Shown here: piece by piece, positions 1-11,148 of the stretch | How the letters are laid out: each line of letters opens with the position of its first letter | How positions within the stretch are numbered: the stretch's first letter is position 1 | From: Sweltsa coloradensis | Taxonomy: Eukaryota > Arthropoda > Insecta > Plecoptera > Chloroperlidae | DNA length: 64,000 nucleotides | Assembly: GCA_024449915.1 (NCBI GenBank) | Contig: JAMZAV010004474.1 | Span: forward strand, 1-64,000 | Reading direction: 5' to 3' | Made by a program: the position numbers and the translations under genes | The notes under the pieces: model-generated | What the model was told of the DNA's origin: nothing | Database searches by the model: none | Seen by the model: only the letters and a program-made list of their open reading frames with translations

Positions 1-1039
1 GCCCATATGTACTATGCTATGTTACTACCAATTTCTTGTAAAATTATTTTTTGACCACTCGTTTACTTGTCATTTAACCAATTTTCAAATTATTGAATGA
101 CCAATAAAGCTAAATTTGTAAATAACTAATTAATCAAGCTACAAAATGCTCCAATAAGCTCAGATTACAAATGTTAACACCCGTACTAAAAGAAAACTGG
201 TATCACAGAAATAATGTTAACTATTCGGCAAAAGTCGAAATTAACTACCAACGAAATTTAATTGTATAAGAGCATGAAGTAAAATTAGTATGCTGGGAAA
301 TTGCACTTGGAACTGATATGGGTTTAGGTAATTGGCTTTCGCTTGGCAACACTGTAAGGTGGACGATGCATTCCTGTGGTGTAGTCTGGTATGTTGGCGT
401 GGAGTAATTGATCAGAGTATAAAGTATGCGGGATACTCCCATGGCATGGCAAGTTGACGAGGGCCACCCCGGAAGCGAGCAAGTGAATTGCTCAGTACCC
501 GTCATGCTTTGCGAGCGCAGACGACACGGGTGTTACCCGAACGCACGCAGTACAAACACACACAATCATGTGCGTCGGAAGGAGGTATAAATATCTTGTC
601 GTTTGCGTGCGAGTAAAGTCTTCGAATCAAGTCTCTTCGAATCGAAACTCAAAATTTGAGACATTTTGCCTGACGCTCCGCCAGCAAGCCAGAAACTATT
701 ATGATATTATACTTACCATGACAATGAACCGAAAAGTGATGTTTCCCTATTTTTTTGTCTGACTAATATCAGTTTAATTGATGTTCGGCGCGTTCCTATT
801 CCAGAGGCCATTTCTAATATGGTAATAAAACATCGAGCAGGCCTAATCGCTAATAACTGGAAAATGTGAGCCCTGATTATAGTAGATGTTTAACATTTAT
901 CATAAATCACAATGAAAATGCAGACAAATTTAGGAGTGAATTTATTTTCGTCAATTTTCTAGAATATCGCTTGGCTTTCTGTTTTTTTCCTGACAAACGG
1001 TTAATAACAAAACGAACGATAAATAAAAAAATCGATCTG
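1..1039. other. Unassigned AT-rich DNA
   Basis: No coding similarity, repeat partner or RNA gene was recognised. The short open frames at 245-505 and 568-762 have no recognisable composition or motif and are probably chance frames. The final part, from about 960, weakly resembles the inner edge of the foldback family that starts clearly at 1040. Confidence 0.5.
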
Positions 1040-1494
1040 TGATATCCAGTACGCGTATTCCTAAATTAATTCACTGATTTTGGATACAAAAATCATTATA
1101 GCTCCGTAATTGACTCAATTTTGGTCAACTTCAGGAATTTATTGCATGTGTACAGATTTTGTTACGCAAATTTTCATACTGGATAAATGTAAATCAATGT
1201 GAACGCGCAGGTTAATTTGGTTAATTGTAAGATAAGCGGTTTGATGGAAATTTCCTTACTTGAAACCCTTGTATTGAATTTCAAAATTTTCACGTTTTGG
1301 CCTTGTCTCGCAATCGATCTTTAATTAATTATTTTTTGCAACCAAGTGCAGATATCAATAAAAAATTACTTTATTAACATTCACGCAAAATGTGGTGGGA
1401 TGTGGGGGAATGTGGGGGTGTGGGATATTATCAACCGTTCAGCAGAAATCATCAACACATGAGTGCGCGCATTTGAGTTAGGCGAAGCTCAGTG
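1040..1494 (+). repeat. Half-copy of a foldback repeat family
   Basis: This segment matches the reverse complement of about 14135-14580 and, in its second half, the forward sequence of 14700-15008. Shared landmarks are CAGTACGCGTATTC, CATACTGGATAAA, TGATGGAAATTT, ATCAACCGTTCAGC and the terminal GAGTGCGCGCATTTGAG ending in GCTCAGTG. It is one arm of the palindromic element whose two-armed copy lies at 14.1-15.0 kb. It carries no coding sequence, so it is a non-autonomous repeat. Confidence 0.7.
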
Positions 1495-2226
1495 CCCCAA
1501 AAATGCTGGTAGGCAACCAAAAATCTTCAATTTCTTACCACTCACGTGACAAATATCATGAACAAATCACTTCTTGATGGACATTAATTGTTTCTTTGGT
1601 CATGCATACTATTTAACAAGATAACTTTAATACTTCGAGTTATGTGGGTTATATGTTATGTGCAACAGTGTGTTTTAGGTAAAATCTGCACCTGTTGTGA
1701 TAAAAGTGTATTATATTATCGAAATTTATCTTGGATTTCACGAAGCTTTATTTTAAAGTTTAAAACAAACACAACAAAATATTAAATAAAATATGATAAC
1801 ATGTATCTGTACACTTACGACTGTTTATTTTGATATGCTGCATACAAATCGTACTATAACTAAATATAATGGTATCTGATGGTACTATTTAAGAAATTAA
1901 TAAATCCGTATTTAGAGTCTACCCACTCAGTCACACAACTGATTTTCAGTGGGGGACAGTAAACCAAAGTGACCAAGCCAACCCTGCAGGCCCCGACGCA
2001 ATCGACGAGTGAACGATAACCAACCAAAGATCGATATTTTTAATAGGAAATATAGCAATCAGTGATATGGACAGTGCGAACACCCGCGGATTAACGCCAG
2101 AATCAACAAGGCCTATGTTATGCCTGTTATGTGCCTCGTTGCTAGGACGGCTCCAAAATCACCGTTTACAAATTCTTAAAACAAGATTTGATGGACTTAA
2201 GTCCAAATCAGAAGTTAAAACATCTC
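1495..2226. other. Unassigned intergenic DNA
   Basis: No gene was recognised. An 18-nt string near 1914 (AGAGTCTACCCACTCAGT) recurs in reverse complement near 24974, inside the loop of the 22.8-26.7 kb palindrome. This may be a shared transposon end. Confidence 0.4.
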
Positions 2227-2300
2227 TGGCTTAATCGGGAATCGAACCTTGGACCTTCTGCATTGGATGCAGGTATGCTTACCACAAGAACAACGAGCCA
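2227..2300 (-). pseudogene. tRNA-like sequence, probably a SINE head or tRNA pseudogene
   Basis: Read on the minus strand this 74-nt stretch has tRNA layout. Acceptor ends TGGCT and AGCCA pair, a CTGC/GCAG anticodon-like stem encloses a 7-nt loop with CCA in the anticodon place, and the B box GGTTCGATTCC is perfect. The A box is poor, the D stem has only about three pairs, and the outer T-stem pairs are mismatched, so a functional tRNA-Trp is unlikely. tRNA-derived SINEs commonly look like this. Confidence 0.4.
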
Positions 2301-3305
2301 CACAAAAAATTGGTATCGTATCGTTATACAATCCCCTCAAAGATTATTATTAGATTTGCATTCATTAGATTGCCAGCTCTTGGAAATAATATTGTTAAAT
2401 ACGTGAATTATTCACGTCTCGCCTGTTATCGTCTCTTTAGTAGTATACTATTGGCAATAGTATATAAAGTAAATAATAATATAGAAGTGTATAGTAGTTG
2501 CAGTAATATTTTTCGTAAGTTGTCATCAAATATAATTGCCGTATGTAGTCATCTAAAAAGACGCATCGAAATAAATATAAAATTGATAAAATAAAAATAA
2601 TCAAGTAATTATATTCCAATATAATTACTTGATTACTAAGTGTTTAAAATATTTCAACAATTCAATATCTCTGAGGAGAATCATACCCAATTCCGAATTA
2701 AAGTACACAAGTGTTAAATCAATATATCGCGGGTAACACTGGTTAAGTGTCATATTATATTCGTCCTAGACGAATAAAATTAATTGTTTATATTATTTAT
2801 TATAATTAACAAATGAATGGATTGTAAATATCTTATCAAACACTATATAATTTATTGGCATATACATAGTTAGTTGTTAGGGTGACTCTTTATTCGTAAT
2901 TACCATTTTGTCTCATAATATCATAATGATGTGTTAAAATATAACTGAGTTACAATTAATAACCCGTCCAAAATAATGTTAAAAGCAGGACTATAATATC
3001 ACCTATATGTTGCACAAAGATTAAACCAGAATTATAACCATAACGATAATGTTGGTAAAAATGATAAAGACTACACTTGGAGTCTCTACTTGGATGTCTC
3101 AACAGTTATACCAATTTTGTAATCAATCAGATTGCGCGAAATCTTTGAGTATTTCCTCAAAATGTAAAATTATCATCATTCTCACAAGACGAAATTAATG
3201 TCGGTCCGCGTAAACTCTGAAAAATTGTAATATATGAGGCATTGTGAACAATTTTTTTCATCAAACATGCAGTTAGATAGAACTTTCATCTCGATTGACA
3301 GAATG
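2301..3305. other. Unassigned AT-rich DNA
   Basis: Nothing coding was recognised. A short inverted pair, TAATCAAGTAATTATATT / AATATAATTACTTGATTA, lies at 2597-2635 and could form a hairpin. The overlapping frames at 2310-2619 are lysine-, isoleucine- and tyrosine-rich, as expected from AT bias. Confidence 0.4.
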
Positions 3306-3310
3306 TTCTT

Positions 3311-3887
3311 TGTTTCGAGCCGAGGTGCTCAACTCCGAGAATAATGGACTGTATATATTTTGATCTGAACTTACCCCGAATCTTGACGTAGGCTGAAGGA
3401 GGCAGTGCAGAGGTAAGTACGATGGGCGGGATGGTAAGCCCACCGCGAGAGAGAACAGGGATAAAGAAGCTCGAGTTTGTAAGATTAGTAGGAAATTAGA
3501 GAATGCCTGGAAGGCGAGTCGAACCAAGGACTGCAGCTCGGAAATCCGTCGTTGTATTCAAAGACGGACGCGGCAGGCGGCTCCACACTTGAATACGTAC
3601 AGTGAGTGCAATGTCCGGAGAGCGGGACACTGCGTTGCGAGGTCGCGAGCGAGAAAAGTTGAGACGAAAACGAACTTTGCACTTCATCGAGTGAAGGCGA
3701 GAGGCGAACTGCATTGACAAAGTACTTGCATAAAGTCGAATGCGAGAGAACCAGGAACTGACGTCTGATAGGCAGAAATTCAAACAGGTGATAACAATAT
3801 GTGCAACTTATGAATACGAAACAAGAAATACCAATAGCTAAGAGAAAAATATAACTACCACAATAGCGCCGGGGAACGGCGCGAACA
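3311..3887 (-). repeat. 3' LTR of the BEL/Pao element
   Basis: It is nearly identical to 8372-8947 and lies in the same orientation. It starts TGTTTCGAG and ends GCGAACA on the plus strand, so in element orientation it begins TGTTCGC and ends CA. Differences from its partner are small indels around 3313, 3629-3650 and 3870. Open frames inside it have exact counterparts in the other LTR and are not genes. Confidence 0.95.
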
Positions 3888-3900
3888 TAACCGCCCACCT
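3888..3900 (-). promoter_or_regulatory. Polypurine tract of the BEL/Pao element
   Basis: Read on the minus strand, AGGTGGGCGGTTA abuts the first TG of the 3' LTR, the position where the plus-strand primer is made in LTR retrotransposons. It is short and only partly purine, so the assignment rests mainly on position. Confidence 0.6.
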
Positions 3901-3969
3901 AAAATGGATATTTTAGATAGGACCAAGAGAAATAACTAAGAACTACAACTATAAGACCGAGCCAAAACG

Positions 3970-5330
3970 AATAACTAAGAAGGAGGGAGGATCACCAACT
4001 TGTTCACCGGACGGGTAAACACTCCTTTGGGAGTCCGAACGGACGCCACTCTGACGACGTTGTCTTTGCCAGGGCACACTTGTACCACCCGGCCAATAGG
4101 CCAAGACAAAGGAGTGGTGGCGGGTTCCAACACGAAGACCACGTCACACGACCGTGAGGTTCAGGCACCCGCGCGCACCCACTTCCCACACTGCATCTGC
4201 GTGTGCAGATACTCAGAGGACCAACGTGGTCCAAAAGCGTTGATGCAGTTGACGGACTTGAAGCCAACGAGAGAGGTGAGAGGCATTCTCGACGACAGCA
4301 ACTTCGGGAGGTGCGAGAAGCGAGGTGCCGATCAACAAATGTGCGGGAGAGAGGTAATCTGGGCCATGCCAGGGGTCGAACGAAGTGGCACAAGCGGGAC
4401 GACTATTCAACACGGCTTCGATGCGTGAAAACAGGGTGGAGTACTCCTCGAAATTAAGGGCGGAGTCCTTAATTAGTCGATGCAGGAGTAACTTGGCGGA
4501 TTTTACCCGGCTTCCCAAAGTCCACCGAAATTAGGAGCGTAAGGGGGGTTGAAATGCCACCTAACATTACGTAGTGCAAGCTTGTCCGCGATGGCGGTCT
4601 CAGCTGCCGTGAGAGAATCGTAGATCTCGCGGAGCGAGCGAGCCAGCACCTACGTAGTTACGGCCACAGTCGGAGTAATGTGAGCTGGGAGCCCACGCCG
4701 GGCGAGAAACGATCAAGACAGGCCAGGAAAGCTTCAGTGGACAGGTCAGAGACCAGCTCAAGGTGCACAGCTTTGGTGGCCATGCAGACGAAGAGACATA
4801 AGTAGCCTTTGACGATGGAGGCATTACGGACGAGGACTAGTCTTCACTGAGAATGGGCCAGCGTAGTCTGTGCCCACGTGGAGGAACGCACGCGAAGGCT
4901 TAACGCGAGGTTCAGGCAGATTGGCCATAATTGGCTGATTAGGCTTGGCGCGGAATTTGAAACAGGTTATGCAGCGACGAATGCGTTGCCGTAAACAAAC
5001 CACGCAGAGAGACAATCCAATACATCTGCTGAATGAGAGCTTGCCACAGTCGGCGGGGGCCAGAGTGCAAGGAGGAGAGATGGAAGGCAGCACACAAGAG
5101 CGCGGACAAAGGCGCGTCCTGGGGAAGCAAGAGGTGGAGGACGAGCTTCTTCGGGGAGAGAAGAATAAGGAAGCCTGCCGCCCACCTGACAAACCCACGG
5201 GAGTCAATGAAGGGCTTGAGGGTGGCGATGCGGGGGTCACGAACGAGTGTTTAGCCAGTTGCTTAAGCTCATCAGCGAAGTACTGCTGCTGAGTGATGCG
5301 CACGAACAGGCGCATCGCGTCCTCAAGATC
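3970..5330 (-). pseudogene. BEL/Pao integrase and C-terminal pol region, frameshifted
   Basis: This is the 3' part of pol, which joins element cDNA to host DNA. From high to low coordinates the pieces are the VGGRLPYS and SGPRRLW stretches (5100-5190), the zinc-binding-like CITCFKFRAKP, the integrase start VGTDYAGPF (about 4850, first catalytic Asp), KAVHLELVSDLSTEAF in a second frame, SDCGRNYVGAG (second Asp, about 4670), FGGLWEAG (catalytic Glu, about 4510) and IEAVLNSRPACAT, then a DUF5641-like tail ending GVFTRPVNKLVILPPS near 3985. Each stretch matches the BEL/Pao order, but at least five frame changes separate them. The catalytic D-D-E residues remain visible. With no single open frame this is a pseudogene or has indel errors. 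Confidence 0.85.
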
Positions 5331-5359
5331 GGACGGGAGCAGAGGACCAGAGGGGGTGC

Positions 5360-6230
5360 AAGGTTACTTCGACGACCAAGCAAGATGCGGGAAAAGCGTA
5401 ACCACGTGACCGAACACGCGCTTGGCTTTCAAGAGCGAGGAGAAACTCTGCAGTTTGACAAGCAGAGGATCAATGACGGGATCATGAGTTATCAGCACCG
5501 TGGGAGACGCTTTCAGCTCGGGCAAGTCGTGGCTGGGTTCAACCGAAGGGACCGAGCGAGACCACGTGGAGGGGGGAGAACGCATGAAGGGGGAACCAGA
5601 GAACCATATGGGGTGGTTCAACAGGTCCAGGGGGAGCAGCCCCCGAGAGGCGCAATCGGCAGGGTTCTCTTCAGAACTAACATGAGCCCAATTCAGGGGA
5701 GAAGTGGTCTCGAGTATTTCGACTACCGATTGGCGACGAATGTCTGCAGCTGGTGCGGGGGGGTACTGAGCCAAGCGAGCACGATAGTGGAGTCAGTGTA
5801 TAGCAACACTGTTTCTATGTGCAAGGGCTTGAGAGCGGGTAGGGTCAGCACTTGAGAGCGACTCCACTTTTATCAGGGAGGAGGCGTTGAATACCACTCG
5901 CAGTTTAGTGGTAGAGCTTGTGACCTTGTGTACACAATGATGCGGGATTATGTACTCCGCAGGTCGAGAGGAAGGCTGCATGTGCAGTGAACGAGCGTAA
6001 TCACTCATGAACTCATGATATGAGTCATGAAGTGGAGGATCACGCTTCAGACGACGCTCTAAACTGACAAAAGTCTTGAGCGCGACGTCACGATTGTAGC
6101 CTGGCATGACGCAATCAGGCTTGAATGGTAGAGCGACCGAGTAGCGGCCAGAGGGGTCGCGAGAGTGAGTTTTAATGAAGTGCTCTTCAACGAGCGAATC
6201 CATTGGGTCCAGAGAGGGAGGTCGACTGAC
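5360..6230 (-). pseudogene. BEL/Pao reverse transcriptase start fused to RNase H end; RT core missing
   Basis: The upstream part reads DSLVEEHFIKTHSRDP, CVHKVTSSTTKLRVVFNASS, the conserved entry of BEL/Pao RT (normally KLRVVFDAS). Only about 90 bases later the sequence reads IETVLLYTDSTIVLAWLS and WAHVSSEENPADCASRGLLP, the RNase H segment with an Asp of the active site and the NPAD box. RT fingers and palm, including the YVDD motif, should lie between these and would need several hundred residues. The gap is therefore a real deletion and not a frameshift, and it is the lesion that makes the element non-autonomous. Confidence 0.82.
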
Positions 6231-6349
6231 TTCTTCTGTTCCCAGAAGAGACGGAGAGTATGTTCCAACGGGGAGCTTGTCACAGCGAGAAATGAGTAGG
6301 ATGACTCAGGTGCTAGTTGAGTAGCGTGGACCGGACCTAAGATTACCAA

Positions 6350-6810
6350 CCAAAAACCGTTTTGAGTGCGGCAGGATTGCTGCCTACGATCGTGTGTCCG
6401 GTTTTACAGAGAATGTCTGAGTAGAGATCGGCACCAATGAGGAAATCAATGGGCCCTGGTACATTGAAAGCGATCGTCAGCGAGGTCAAGGTCATGATAG
6501 CGCTCTATGACGTCAGTGGACACGGAGGATGTAGGCAAATTGCCGGCAATAGTTGAGAGAACGTGTGCATTGACATGCATAGAGGGTTGCCCAGAGAGCC
6601 GAGAAGCTAAACTGCATGCACAATACCATGCACTCGAGTATTAGTTTGTCCGACACTGACAGTTGGGCGGTGGCTGGATTGACTTTCAAGCCCAAACGTT
6701 GCACTAACGACTTAGTGATAGCAGAGATTGTGACCGGAGTCAACAACCGCGCGAAAGGGTTGCATGATCCCGTGCGCGTCACTAATGAGTGCGCGAACGG
6801 TGCCTAGTAT
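6350..6810 (-). pseudogene. BEL/Pao aspartic protease domain, frameshifted
   Basis: The minus strand encodes FRAVVDSGH, with the DSG catalytic triad at 6733-6741. Some 260 bases downstream it encodes PIDFLIGADLYSDILCK, matching the IDILIGAD flap-side motif of retroelement proteases of the BEL/Pao group. Between them the reading frame shifts at least twice. The enzyme would normally process Gag-Pol. It directly follows the gag zinc-knuckle region and precedes RT, the usual order. Confidence 0.75.
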
Positions 6811-8161
6811 GACAGTTTGATGAGTGGGGCTCGAAGCTGGACTTGACATGACAGAGCCTGGGGCGCTGAAGGACCTTGCTCGGTGATAGGAGTATCGTCA
6901 GCGAGAGACGGAGCGGATTCAGAATGTAACATAGAATGGATGTTTAGAGCTTTGACACACAGAACATGATTTCGTTGGAAGTGCATTGGGATCGCAGGTG
7001 TGCACCCATACCAATTAAAACAGCGTTTTAATTGGCGCAGCGTGTCATAACGTTGGTCTATGGTTAAACCACGGAAAACATTGCACTGGTACAATGTATG
7101 AGAAGCCTTACATACCGGACAAGCGGACACAGTTGAATGAGAGTGATTACGAGATGAGTTAGTGGGTACTCGCTGCACACTGTTGTTCGAGGCAGGTGAC
7201 GACACTAACAAGGTGTTGATTCGCTTTGAAGGGAGAGAACTTTTGACGGTAGTAACAGAACTTTTCCCGACAGCACATAACTCCATCGTTCTAGATTGGT
7301 CTTCGAGAAAATCGATTAGCGATTTGTACTCGGGAGTTGAATTAGACGTTTGTCTGTTTTCAAAAGCCTTGCGAGATGACGCATCGAGATTAGCTAATGC
7401 CAAACATAACAATAAGAAATCACCTAAATCGGGAATATTCAGAGCTTCAGAGATTCGACAGAGTTGCGATGTGTTTTTAGAAACGCTTGAAGACCGTCAT
7501 AGGATGACGTTTTTAGAGGAACAAATCTAAAATCTTGGGACATACAAACCTCCCTAGTAATCGCTTGTTTTGATAACGAGAGATGAGAGTGTTCAGAGCG
7601 AGGGGGTAATTTTCTTCAGTTATTTGAAACTCTGAGATGAGGGCCAACGGAGTTTCAGGACAATTGAAGTTGTTAAATAGTGTAACTTTTGAACATTACT
7701 TAATGATTTATTATCATCGATCAGAGATTGAAGAGAGAATAGAATTCGGGCCATTTGCAAATGTCTCCTTTGAACTTGGGAAGATCTATGACTGGCAATG
7801 CAAGAGATGGTTGAAACTGAGGCGGACAGAGGACCAGGTTGAGTCACAACAGGGCGCTGATTTAATTATCAACCGTAGTATAACGAAACTTACAAGCAAA
7901 GAAAAGCGTTTCAAAACTGTCTGAACTTTGTCTATTTCGATCGATTTAGCGGGAAGAACTACTTGGGTGTTGAGTCGGCAATAGACATTTGGATTTCGCG
8001 GAAATCAGATTCCAATTGAGACAAATTATCAAAACGGGGCCTAAATGCCTCAACTTGATCGGGTTTTATTTTTCGAACGCATTGTACGTTCGCTGAACGG
8101 ACGCGAATATAAACTCGCGTCGAGCAACTAACTTTTTCTGCTGAGCTTGCAACTCTTCCAT
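6804..8161 (-). pseudogene. BEL/Pao gag, frameshifted
   Basis: The structural protein of the element. An ATG at 8161 opens a frame starting MEELQAQQKKLVARR, 210 nt after the PBS. The frame breaks, then continues as VEAFRPRFDNLSQLESDF (about 8050-7990), a DUF1759-like stretch SLIDDNKSLSNVQKLHYL (about 7750-7700), and a long frame from 7412 containing the knuckle CPVCKASHTLYQC and a second, damaged knuckle (CFNWYGC, Trp at a position that is usually Cys). RNA binding would rely on these knuckles. At least three frame changes are present. The gag start is chosen because it is the first ATG after the leader and its residues look gag-like. Confidence 0.8.
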
Positions 8162-8346
8162 GATGAACGGAGATTACAAGTATCAACAATAAGAGGAAAC
8201 AACGTAAGAGACAATTACACTGAATAGCGCAATCAACAGAAACACGAGAGCGGAAAACTACAACACTCAACACCGTGTGTGTAGTGCGATGACCAACAAG
8301 GACTAACCTTGAATGAGAAAATATTTGCGAAAAATGCGGAAAATCA

Positions 8347-8371
8347 CCGTAGCATCCGGCCCGGAGGACCA
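8347..8371 (-). promoter_or_regulatory. Primer-binding site of the BEL/Pao element (tRNA-Tyr-like)
   Basis: Immediately after the final CA of the 5' LTR the minus strand reads TGGTCCTCCGGGCCGGAT. Its complement, ATCCGGCCCGGAGGACCA, resembles the 3' end of animal tRNA-Tyr plus CCA with two mismatches. Zero spacing from the LTR and the TGG start are as expected. The tRNA identity is from memory of tRNA-Tyr 3' ends and is tentative; the PBS position is firm. Confidence 0.7.
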
Positions 8372-8947
8372 TGTGTTCGAGCCGAGGTGCTCAACTCCGA
8401 GAATAATGGACTGTATATATTTTGATCTGAACTTACCCCGAATCTTGACGTAGGCTGAAGGAGGCAGTGCAGAGGTAAGTACGATGGGCGAGATGGTAAG
8501 CCCACCGCGAGAGAGAACAGGGATAAAGAAGCTCGAGTTTGTAAGATTAGTAGGAAATTAGAGAATGCCTGGAAGGCGAGTCGAACCAAGGACTGCAGCT
8601 CGGAAATCCGTCGTTGTATTCAAAGACGGACGCGGCAGGCGGCTCCACACTTGAATACGTACAGTGAGTGCAATGTCCGGAGAGCGGACACGTGCGTTGC
8701 GAGGTGCGAGCGAGAAAAGTTGAGACGAAAACGAACTTTGCACTTCATCGAGTGAAGGCGAGAGGCGAACTGCATTGACAAAGTACTTGCATAAAGTCGA
8801 ATGCGAGAGAACCAGGAACTGACGTCTGATAGGCAGAAATTCAAACAGGTGATAACAATATGTGCAACTTATGAATACGAAACAAGAAATACCAATAGCT
8901 AAGAGAAAAATATAACTACCACAATAGCGCCGGGAAAGGCGCGAACA
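8372..8947 (-). repeat. 5' LTR of the BEL/Pao element
   Basis: The partner of the left LTR. In element orientation it holds the promoter and the RNA start and poly(A) regions, though I could not place a convincing TATA box or AATAAA. It ends directly against the TTCTT target duplication. Confidence 0.93.
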
Positions 8948-8952
8948 TTCTT

Positions 8953-10736
8953 TATTATCGATTATCAAAAAAAAAAACTCGATGATCGGTGAATCCTTGT
9001 ACAAAGGAGCCGAACAAACCCCTCCTATTTGTGGATGATCTTTCTTACATCATTGCATGGCACCGGGCACCGGAATCTAACCACCAGGCCAGACAGACTT
9101 TGCAAAACTGCATTGTCTCGCCTGGCACTGTGAAAGTACAAATTTACATTAATATTATGAAGTGTGCAGATCCGTATAAATAGACTATTGTCTTACAATA
9201 CAATATTATCATATTCTGTGCTTAAAGTGTAATTACTGGAATTTGTATGATTTGCAGTGTATAATGTTAGTATTATATTCCAGTTATCAGTTCGCCTGTA
9301 CTTATGGTGTTGATAATTAATGACATTTGAGTGACGTTCATGACAATACCATGCTTATTGAGACAATGAGTGGGTTGCTAATTATGCCACACGTCACATG
9401 ACATGCGTGCCAAAGCCAGACTTTCAACAAAGGCCACAGCTTCGTGGTATTTATAATTATGTTATGTAACAACCAAATATAATATTCGCAACATATGTTT
9501 GGACTATTGGAGTAAAAGCACATTACAGGAGATGCGTGTTCTGTGACAGACCCGGCATTCGGGTTCGAATACCGGATATGGCAATGGATTAGCATCAGGT
9601 TTTCAAATTATTTTCCATCGTTTCTAATAGCACCTTAAAACTGATAATATAAAAAGTAACTCAACAAATAATTTGGAGCAAACTGGTTTATCTTTGGAAA
9701 TATTAGCCATTTCAGTAGGAGGAGGTATACCTAAATAGATTTACTTATGACAGATCGTACTTCGAACTTCTTGTTCGTACATTGCGTTTAAACTAAAATA
9801 GCCTTTATAAAACAAATATGGACACATTTCAATATAACTAAAGTTGATGTAAACTTTGTCATTATTTCTCTCTTTCGCTTATTTATCGATGATTTATGTT
9901 TGGTGTGTTAATTAATCGTTAAAATTCCATTACTCATATCAACATCATCATTAAAACTGCAAACAATATAATTTAATTGTGTTTGTGCTATTTAAATAAC
10001 ACAGAGCGAGCACAAGAGTGATTTAATACCGTATTAATTAAAAGCGTGCAATTGCTTTAATCGACACAATTTCCATGCGATATGAAATGATGAGGATACA
10101 TTATTACTGCTGATATGTATGTAGACCGCTTGAACATTTTTTAGCTAACATAACAAAATGTCACTCTGTATTGGACTCGAGATACTTATAAATTGCAGTA
10201 TTTCCAATCTTTGTAACTATTTCTCTCATTATTGATAGCCACTTTAAAAGTTACCAACAAGCGTGAGTTGCCATTGAGATGCTGCAAATACAGCCAACAA
10301 AACAAATTAATGTAGTCGTTAAAACGCCAAGCAACAGAATAGATATCTGCAAATCGGCGAAGCTCTTCTTTGCCCGATAATCTATATAAGCGTTTTCCAA
10401 AGTATTTTATTTTATTTTATTATTAATTGATTACCGTATATTAGTTGACAGTGAAAACAAAAATATGTTTGTATTTATTGTAGGAAACCTGCACGGGAAC
10501 AAATCCTTGTCCCACTTTAGGTGTTTTCTTAGGTGTTAACTATAAGTATTTTGGAGACAGAGTTATAGTGAAGGCATAGGCCATGGGCTGTTGCATTCGT
10601 AATTGAAAAGAACCTCGGATGCAATTATCAGTCATGATTGCATGGGTCGAGTATCGTATTTACATTTACAGGCCACCCTGGCCATGTTACAACTTCAAGA
10701 TACAACACATTTAGTAAACAATTAATGTAAACACGA
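8953..10736. other. Unassigned AT-rich DNA
   Basis: No gene was recognised. Two stretches look faintly tRNA/SINE-like: one around 9061-9120 with a CCAGGC...GCCTGG pair, and GGGTTCGAATACCGG near 9560, which resembles a B box. Neither has a matching A box or a second copy in the window, so no RNA gene is called. Confidence 0.4.
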
Positions 10737-11148
10737 CACACACATAACAAAAACTTGTAGAAATACAGCCAAACCTTACACACTCAAAGGAATGAGATCT
10801 AAAAAAAGGGCCAAGCTCATCTACCCTTCCACATTTGCGCATTCTTAATTCATAAACGTACAGTGTCCCATAACAGCATCCTCGAAAGCTTGGCAAAATA
10901 GAATTTACGATTATTAATTTAACGTAATAGTTTATCCAAAATCTTTTTTTCTAATTAATTTAAACGTAAACATGCAAATTCTATTTTGCCAAGCTTTTCG
11001 AGGATGCTGTTATGGGACACTGTACGTTTATGAATTAAGAATGCGCAAATGTGGAAGGGTAGATGAGCTTGGCCCTTTTTTTTAGATCTCATTCCTTTTG
11101 AGTGTGTAAGGTTTGGCTGTATTTCTACAAGTTTTTGTTATGTGTGTG
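10737..11148. repeat. Inverted repeat with ~170-bp arms and 69-bp loop
   Basis: Positions 10737-10906 are the reverse complement of 10976-11148 with only a few 1-bp differences, for example an A/T run and a CTCGAAAGC/GCTTTTCGAG slip. The AT-rich loop contains TTAATTTAACGTAA and TTAATTTAAACGTAAA. No open frame is conserved between the arms. It could be a foldback element, a recent inverted duplication, or a hairpin read artefact. Confidence 0.9.

Larger units (their letters stand above)
3311..8947 (-). mobile_element. BEL/Pao LTR retrotransposon, complete insertion with internal deletion
   Basis: Two direct repeats of 577 and 576 bp begin TG and end CA. They are flanked by the identical 5-mer TTCTT at 3306-3310 and 8948-8952, a target duplication typical of this group. 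Between the LTRs, on the minus strand, follow a primer-binding site, gag with a CCHC-like region, a DSG protease, the start of RT, an RNase H end, an integrase and a purine tract just before the 3' LTR. At 5.6 kb the element is shorter than usual family members. The RT palm with its YVDD-type motif is absent between about 5890 and 5800, and the remaining frames are broken by many single-base indels. The LTRs differ at only about seven positions, mostly 1-bp indels, which implies a recent insertion or some consensus error. Nothing here can act autonomously. Confidence 0.95.

Noticed and set aside
3485..3898. Minus-strand open frames in the left LTR
   Set aside because: They lie in LTR sequence, are duplicated in the right LTR with frame changes, and have no domain.
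8558..9004. Minus-strand frame of 148 codons
   Set aside because: It is the 5' LTR read through its boundary into flanking DNA and is not a gene.
9540..9600. tRNA-like GGGTTCGAATACCGG
   Set aside because: It is a B-box-like word only; there is no A box, no cloverleaf and no repeat partner.
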